From positions 1-9,344 of the forward strand of contig JALWEK010000151.1 in assembly GCA_027014185.1 (NCBI GenBank): a stretch of DNA of 9,344 nt, given 5' to 3'. The translations under genes were made by a program, and so were the position numbers. The number at the start of each line of letters is the position of its first letter. Position 1 is the stretch's first letter. Source of the DNA: Aquificaceae bacterium (lineage in GTDB: Bacteria > Aquificota > Aquificia > Aquificales > Aquificaceae). The notes under the pieces were generated by a model. The model made no database searches, was not told where the DNA came from, and saw only the letters and a list, made by a program, of their open reading frames with translations. Below, one piece after another: positions 6,713-9,344 of this stretch.

Positions 6713-7811
6713 GCTCAGCCCCTTTATAGTCATGGATATTCTCGCCGAAGCCCAGAAGTACAAGGACGTAATTCATCTTGAGATAGGGGAACCCGACCTC
6801 GACCCATCACCGAAGGTGATAGAGGCCCTTGAGAGAGCTGTAAGGGACAGGAAGTACTTCTATACACCCTCCCTCGGTCTCACGGAGCTTAGGGAGAAGG
6901 TAGCCGAATTTTACTGGAAGAGGTACGGTGTGAACGTCTCCCCCGAGAGGGTGGCGATAACCACCGGCACGTCCGGTGCTTTCCTCGTGGCGTACGCCAT
7001 AACCCTTAACTCCGGAGACAGGATAGCCCTTGCAGACCCTTCCTACCCGTGCTACAAAAACTTCGCCCATCTGCTCGACATCGAGCCTGAGTTCATCCCG
7101 ATCTCCAAGGATACAGATTACGAGGTTAGGCCTGAGATGCTAAAGGGGAGGCACATAAAGGCCATACACATATCCTCGCCCTCCAACCCGACAGGCACGC
7201 TGTACTCTGAGAAGACCCTGAAAGAGCTGGCAGATTACTCCGAGAGGGAGGGAGTGTATCTTATATCCGACGAGATCTACCACGGCCTAGTTTACGATGG
7301 CAAAGAGCGAACCGCCCTGGAGTTCTCAGATAGGGCGATAGTCATAAACGGCTTCTCCAAGTACTTCTGTATGCCGGGTTTCAGGATAGGCTGGATGGTG
7401 CTCCCGGAGGACCTTGTGAGAAGCGCGGAGATAGTCATCCAGAACGTATTCATATCCGCCCCCACACTCAGCCAGTATGCCGCCCTGGGGGCCTTCGATT
7501 ACGATTACCTGGAGAAGGTAAGGGAAACCTTCAACAGGAGGAGGAAGGTCCTGTACGAGGGCCTAAAGGATATATTCGATATTGACGCCCCCCCGAAAGG
7601 GGCATTCTACATATGGGCGAACATATCCAGATACTCGGAAGACTCCTACAAGTTCTCCCTTGATCTTCTTAGAGAGGCCGGGGTAGCCGTAACGCCGGGA
7701 GTGGACTTTGGGAAAAACAGGACTGGGGAGTACGTGAGGTTCGCCTACACCAAAGAGGAGAACCTTTTAAGGGAAGGCATAGAGAGGATCAGGAACTTCC
7801 TGAAAGCTTAA
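6696..7811 (+). CDS. Class I/II PLP aminotransferase (aspartate aminotransferase-like)
   Basis: This 371-residue fold-type I aminotransferase moves an amino group between an amino acid and a 2-oxo acid, in the cytosol. Visible features: IGEPDLDPSP (30-39); YTPSLGLTELREKVA (56-70); SSPSNPTGT (160-168) with Asn164; SDEIYHGLVYDG (191-202) with Asp192 and Tyr195 contacting PLP; Lys222, the Schiff-base lysine, in NGFSKYF; Arg230 in PGFRIGW; and Arg348 in EYVRFAY, the expected substrate-carboxylate arginine. The start is GTG 6696 because GGAGG (6684-6688) lies 7 nt ahead; it overlaps the fliJ/motE-type gene by 17 nt. Subgroup I members act on aspartate, alanine or aromatic amino acids, and I cannot settle the substrate. 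It ends the rightward operon, overlapping the opposite-strand TudS-like gene by 23 nt. Confidence 0.9.
   Translation: MHRRDKLSPFIVMDILAEAQKYKDVIHLEIGEPDLDPSPKVIEALERAVRDRKYFYTPSLGLTELREKVAEFYWKRYGVNVSPERVAITTGTSGAFLVAYAITLNSGDRIALADPSYPCYKNFAHLLDIEPEFIPISKDTDYEVRPEMLKGRHIKAIHISSPSNPTGTLYSEKTLKELADYSEREGVYLISDEIYHGLVYDGKERTALEFSDRAIVINGFSKYFCMPGFRIGWMVLPEDLVRSAEIVIQNVFISAPTLSQYAALGAFDYDYLEKVRETFNRRRKVLYEGLKDIFDIDAPPKGAFYIWANISRYSEDSYKFSLDLLREAGVAVTPGVDFGKNRTGEYVRFAYTKEENLLREGIERIRNFLKA
7789..7803. repeat. 15-bp near-perfect palindrome at convergent gene ends
   Basis: TCAGGAA-C-TTCCTGA has 7-bp arms around a single central base. It lies inside the 23-bp overlap of the aminotransferase and TudS-like genes, and the left arm contains the TudS-like stop codon on the minus strand. 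As RNA it could form a 6-bp stem with a 3-nt loop in either direction. Neither side is followed by a U-tract, so a classic intrinsic terminator is not supported. Confidence 0.4.
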
Positions 7812-8493
7812 GATAGATCTCCCTTAAAGTCCCTGTCGGCAGGTTCTCTAAAGCCACGAGAACTGCTTTCCTAACCCCTTCCAGGTTTCTTCTCTCGAGC
7901 AACCTGGTTATCCTCCTGTACCTTATCGGGCTCCAGAGTTTAAGGGTTTCGAGGAGCGGTCCGAGTCTGTCAGAATTCACCCTGAGCGAGTACAGGAAAT
8001 ATACCTTAGCTAGGAAAAGGAGCCTCCTCCTTTTGTCCCTGAGCCTTATCTCGTCCTCGACCGGGTAGTGGGGGTAGCGTTTTAAGACCTCGAGGGCGAA
8101 GAGACCCTTCCCGAGGCCTCTGTACATCTTACCCTCGGGATCCCTGTAGGTTTTCGTTCTCGAGACCCCGCAGGATGGAGACTTGCTCTTCAGCACAAAG
8201 CCGTCCACCTGGGGCAGTGAGCTAAGGAAGTTTTCGGAGAAGCTTTCCATTCGCTCAGTTAAATCCAAGGAGGTTGAGGGTTGCGTGAGTCTGGGTTTGC
8301 TCTCCTCTATGTAAACTACTATCCTGTCCCGGGGCACGCCGAGGCCTATGGAGACCTCAGGGCAGACCGGGATAACCTCACACTTCCTTGAGAGCTCCAA
8401 AACGAACTCATCTTCAGCCGATCCCCCATCGTACCTGACCCTCTCGCCAAGCAGACAGGCGCTCACCACCAGACGCGGCTTAACGGGCTGCAT
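7789..8493 (-). CDS. TudS-type (DUF523) desulfidase with short DUF1722-like C-terminus
   Basis: The N-terminal part (about 1-140) is a DUF523 domain: SACLLGERVRYDG (11-23), PVCPEVSIGLGVPR (42-55), LDLTERM and LKSKSPSCGVS (101-111). Cys13, Cys44 and Cys108 match the three cysteines that hold the [4Fe-4S] cluster of the thiouracil desulfurase TudS, and Glu46 follows the second as in TudS. From PHYPVEDEIRLRD (141-153) onward the sequence resembles the DUF1722 domain of RudS-type proteins, which remove sulfur from 4-thiouridine in tRNA. This tail is only about 90 residues, so total length (234) is below the two-domain norm (roughly 300, from memory). tRNA de-thiolation or free-thiouracil desulfurization is therefore inferred. 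GGAG before ATG 8493 is a good ribosome site. The start overlaps the end of hemH by 14 nt, so the two are co-transcribed; both handle iron-containing cofactors, perhaps by chance. Confidence 0.82.
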   Translation of the reverse strand: MQPVKPRLVVSACLLGERVRYDGGSAEDEFVLELSRKCEVIPVCPEVSIGLGVPRDRIVVYIEESKPRLTQPSTSLDLTERMESFSENFLSSLPQVDGFVLKSKSPSCGVSRTKTYRDPEGKMYRGLGKGLFALEVLKRYPHYPVEDEIRLRDKRRRLLFLAKVYFLYSLRVNSDRLGPLLETLKLWSPIRYRRITRLLERRNLEGVRKAVLVALENLPTGTLREIYLKLSGSS

Positions 8494-9344
8494 GCTCCCT
8501 CTCCAGCGATAGAACGATCTCCCTTAAGGCCTCCATAAATGTAGGGTGGGTTCTGAGGGTAGGTATCCTCCTGTAATCCTCTATCCCCAGGCTTCTGGCA
8601 AGACTTCCGTACTGGACGTCGAGCTCGTAGAGGGTCTCCGAGTGTTCGGAGACAAAAGATACAGGTATTACCGCGAGCTTCTTGACTCCCTCTTTAGCGA
8701 GTTCCCCTATGAGCTTGTCCGTCATCGGTTCGAGCCACTTTACAGGCCCTACCTTGCTCTGGTATCCAAGACGGTAGGGAACGTTGGGGAAGTGCTCCAT
8801 TATCAGCTCTACGGTCCTCTCGGTCTGTTCCTTGTAAGGATCCCCTTCCTCTATAACGTACAGAGGCAGGCTGTGGGCGGAGAAGAGGAAAAAGTAATCT
8901 TCCCACTTTCCGAGGCTCTCTTTGATGTTCTCCACCATAGCCTTTATGTACAGGGGATGGTCGTGATAGTCCTTTACCCGAAGAATGGGAACTTCTGGAT
9001 AGCTCTCCTTCCTATAAACCCGCTCGAACTCCCTGAAGGAGGATCCCGTTGTTGTGGTGCTGAACTGGGGATACATGGGAAGGAGGATTATCCTCTCTAC
9101 CTCCTCTTTGAACAGCTCTTCGAGGGCCTCTTTTGTGAAGGGGTGCCAGTACCTCATCGCAACCACGACCCTGTACCTATCCCCCAGGAGTTCCTGGAGC
9201 TTTCCCGCCTGCTCGAGGGTCTGTTCTTTTTGAGGAGACTTCCCTCCCATCAGTTCGTAGTAGTGCCTCGTCTTTTTAGCTCTTACCTTTGAAATCAGCC
9301 AGGCAACGGGTTTTTGGATGGGCCTCGGGATCCTGATTATGTCG
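8480..9344 (-). CDS. hemH: Ferrochelatase (N-terminus outside window)
   Basis: HemH inserts Fe2+ into protoporphyrin IX (or coproporphyrin III), the metal-insertion step of heme synthesis, at or near the membrane. The frame stays open on the minus strand from the stop at 8480-8482 to the window edge, giving 287 codons. The ATG at 9250 is internal: the 31 codons before it (DIIRIPRPIQKPVAWLISK, then KKTRHYYEL leading into MGGKSPQ) are typical ferrochelatase sequence. Only about 25-30 residues should be missing. Core motifs are MRYWHPF, LLPMYPQFSTTTTGSS, FSAHSLP with the catalytic His, GYQSKVGPVKWLEP, and SEHSETLYELD with the conserved catalytic Glu. No C-terminal [2Fe-2S]-type Cys cluster is seen. 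Whether it works by the protoporphyrin or coproporphyrin route cannot be told here. It is the upstream partner of the TudS-like gene (14-nt overlap). Confidence 0.95.
   Translation of the reverse strand, partial: DIIRIPRPIQKPVAWLISKVRAKKTRHYYELMGGKSPQKEQTLEQAGKLQELLGDRYRVVVAMRYWHPFTKEALEELFKEEVERIILLPMYPQFSTTTTGSSFREFERVYRKESYPEVPILRVKDYHDHPLYIKAMVENIKESLGKWEDYFFLFSAHSLPLYVIEEGDPYKEQTERTVELIMEHFPNVPYRLGYQSKVGPVKWLEPMTDKLIGELAKEGVKKLAVIPVSFVSEHSETLYELDVQYGSLARSLGIEDYRRIPTLRTHPTFMEALREIVLSLEREHAAR

Noticed and set aside
7591..7602. CCCC-GAAA-GGGG hairpin with a GNRA tetraloop
   Set aside because: It falls in the aminotransferase codons for the conserved APPKGAFY segment and is explained by amino-acid constraint; no U-tract follows.
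9248..9250. ATG as the hemH start
   Set aside because: The frame continues upstream to the window edge with typical ferrochelatase residues (RPIQKP, LISK, HYYELMGGKSP), so this Met is internal.
8546..9292. 248-codon + strand ORF opposite hemH
   Set aside because: It is antisense to unmistakable ferrochelatase motifs; no homology is apparent in the product.
1..9344. Search for tRNA, rRNA, CRISPR repeats, insertion sequences, phage or defence genes
   Set aside because: Apart from 54 bp the window is fully coding with housekeeping-type genes; I saw no direct-repeat arrays, transposase motifs or tRNA-like cloverleafs by eye.

Overview
The window looks like ordinary chromosome from a thermophilic bacterium with a very compact genome, most likely of the Aquificota (Aquificales-like). 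This is an inference. It rests on Arg coded mostly by AGG/AGA and Ile mostly by ATA, Lys/Glu-rich proteins, overlapping genes almost everywhere, and unrelated functions strung together in one operon. Base composition is near half G+C by eye. I see no mobile element, CRISPR array, tRNA or rRNA.

Layout, left to right. (1) On the + strand, the last 101 codons of a RelA/SpoT-type (p)ppGpp enzyme (C-terminal ACT domain) enter from the left edge. (2) A leftward operon follows, hemL (glutamate-1-semialdehyde aminomutase) > an UPF0104/YbhN-type membrane protein > lnt (apolipoprotein N-acyltransferase). It converges on relA with stop codons overlapping. (3) A 54-bp gap holds two back-to-back TATAAT boxes. 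It is the only non-coding DNA in the window. (4) A rightward operon follows: an MltD-like lytic transglycosylase lipoprotein with a long Lys/Arg-rich tail > mobA > one ORF joining a FliJ-like coiled coil to a MotE/MgtE_N-like domain > a class I aminotransferase. (5) From the right edge, a leftward pair hemH (ferrochelatase, N-terminus outside the window) > a TudS/DUF523 protein with a shortened DUF1722-like tail converges on the aminotransferase gene.

Functions. hemL and hemH are an early and the last step of heme synthesis, but lie in separate operons. Lnt completes acylation of lipoproteins, and the transglycosylase across the divergent promoter carries a lipobox, so the two sides share an envelope theme. 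mobA serves molybdenum cofactor synthesis, the FliJ/MotE ORF flagella, the aminotransferase amino-acid metabolism, and the TudS-like protein probably RNA-base or thiouracil desulfurization.

Most unusual points: the FliJ-MotE fusion with a hydrophobic segment at the join; the roughly 140-residue histone-like basic tail on an envelope enzyme; and the divergent overlapping promoters, which predict near-leaderless mRNAs for both hemL and the transglycosylase gene.
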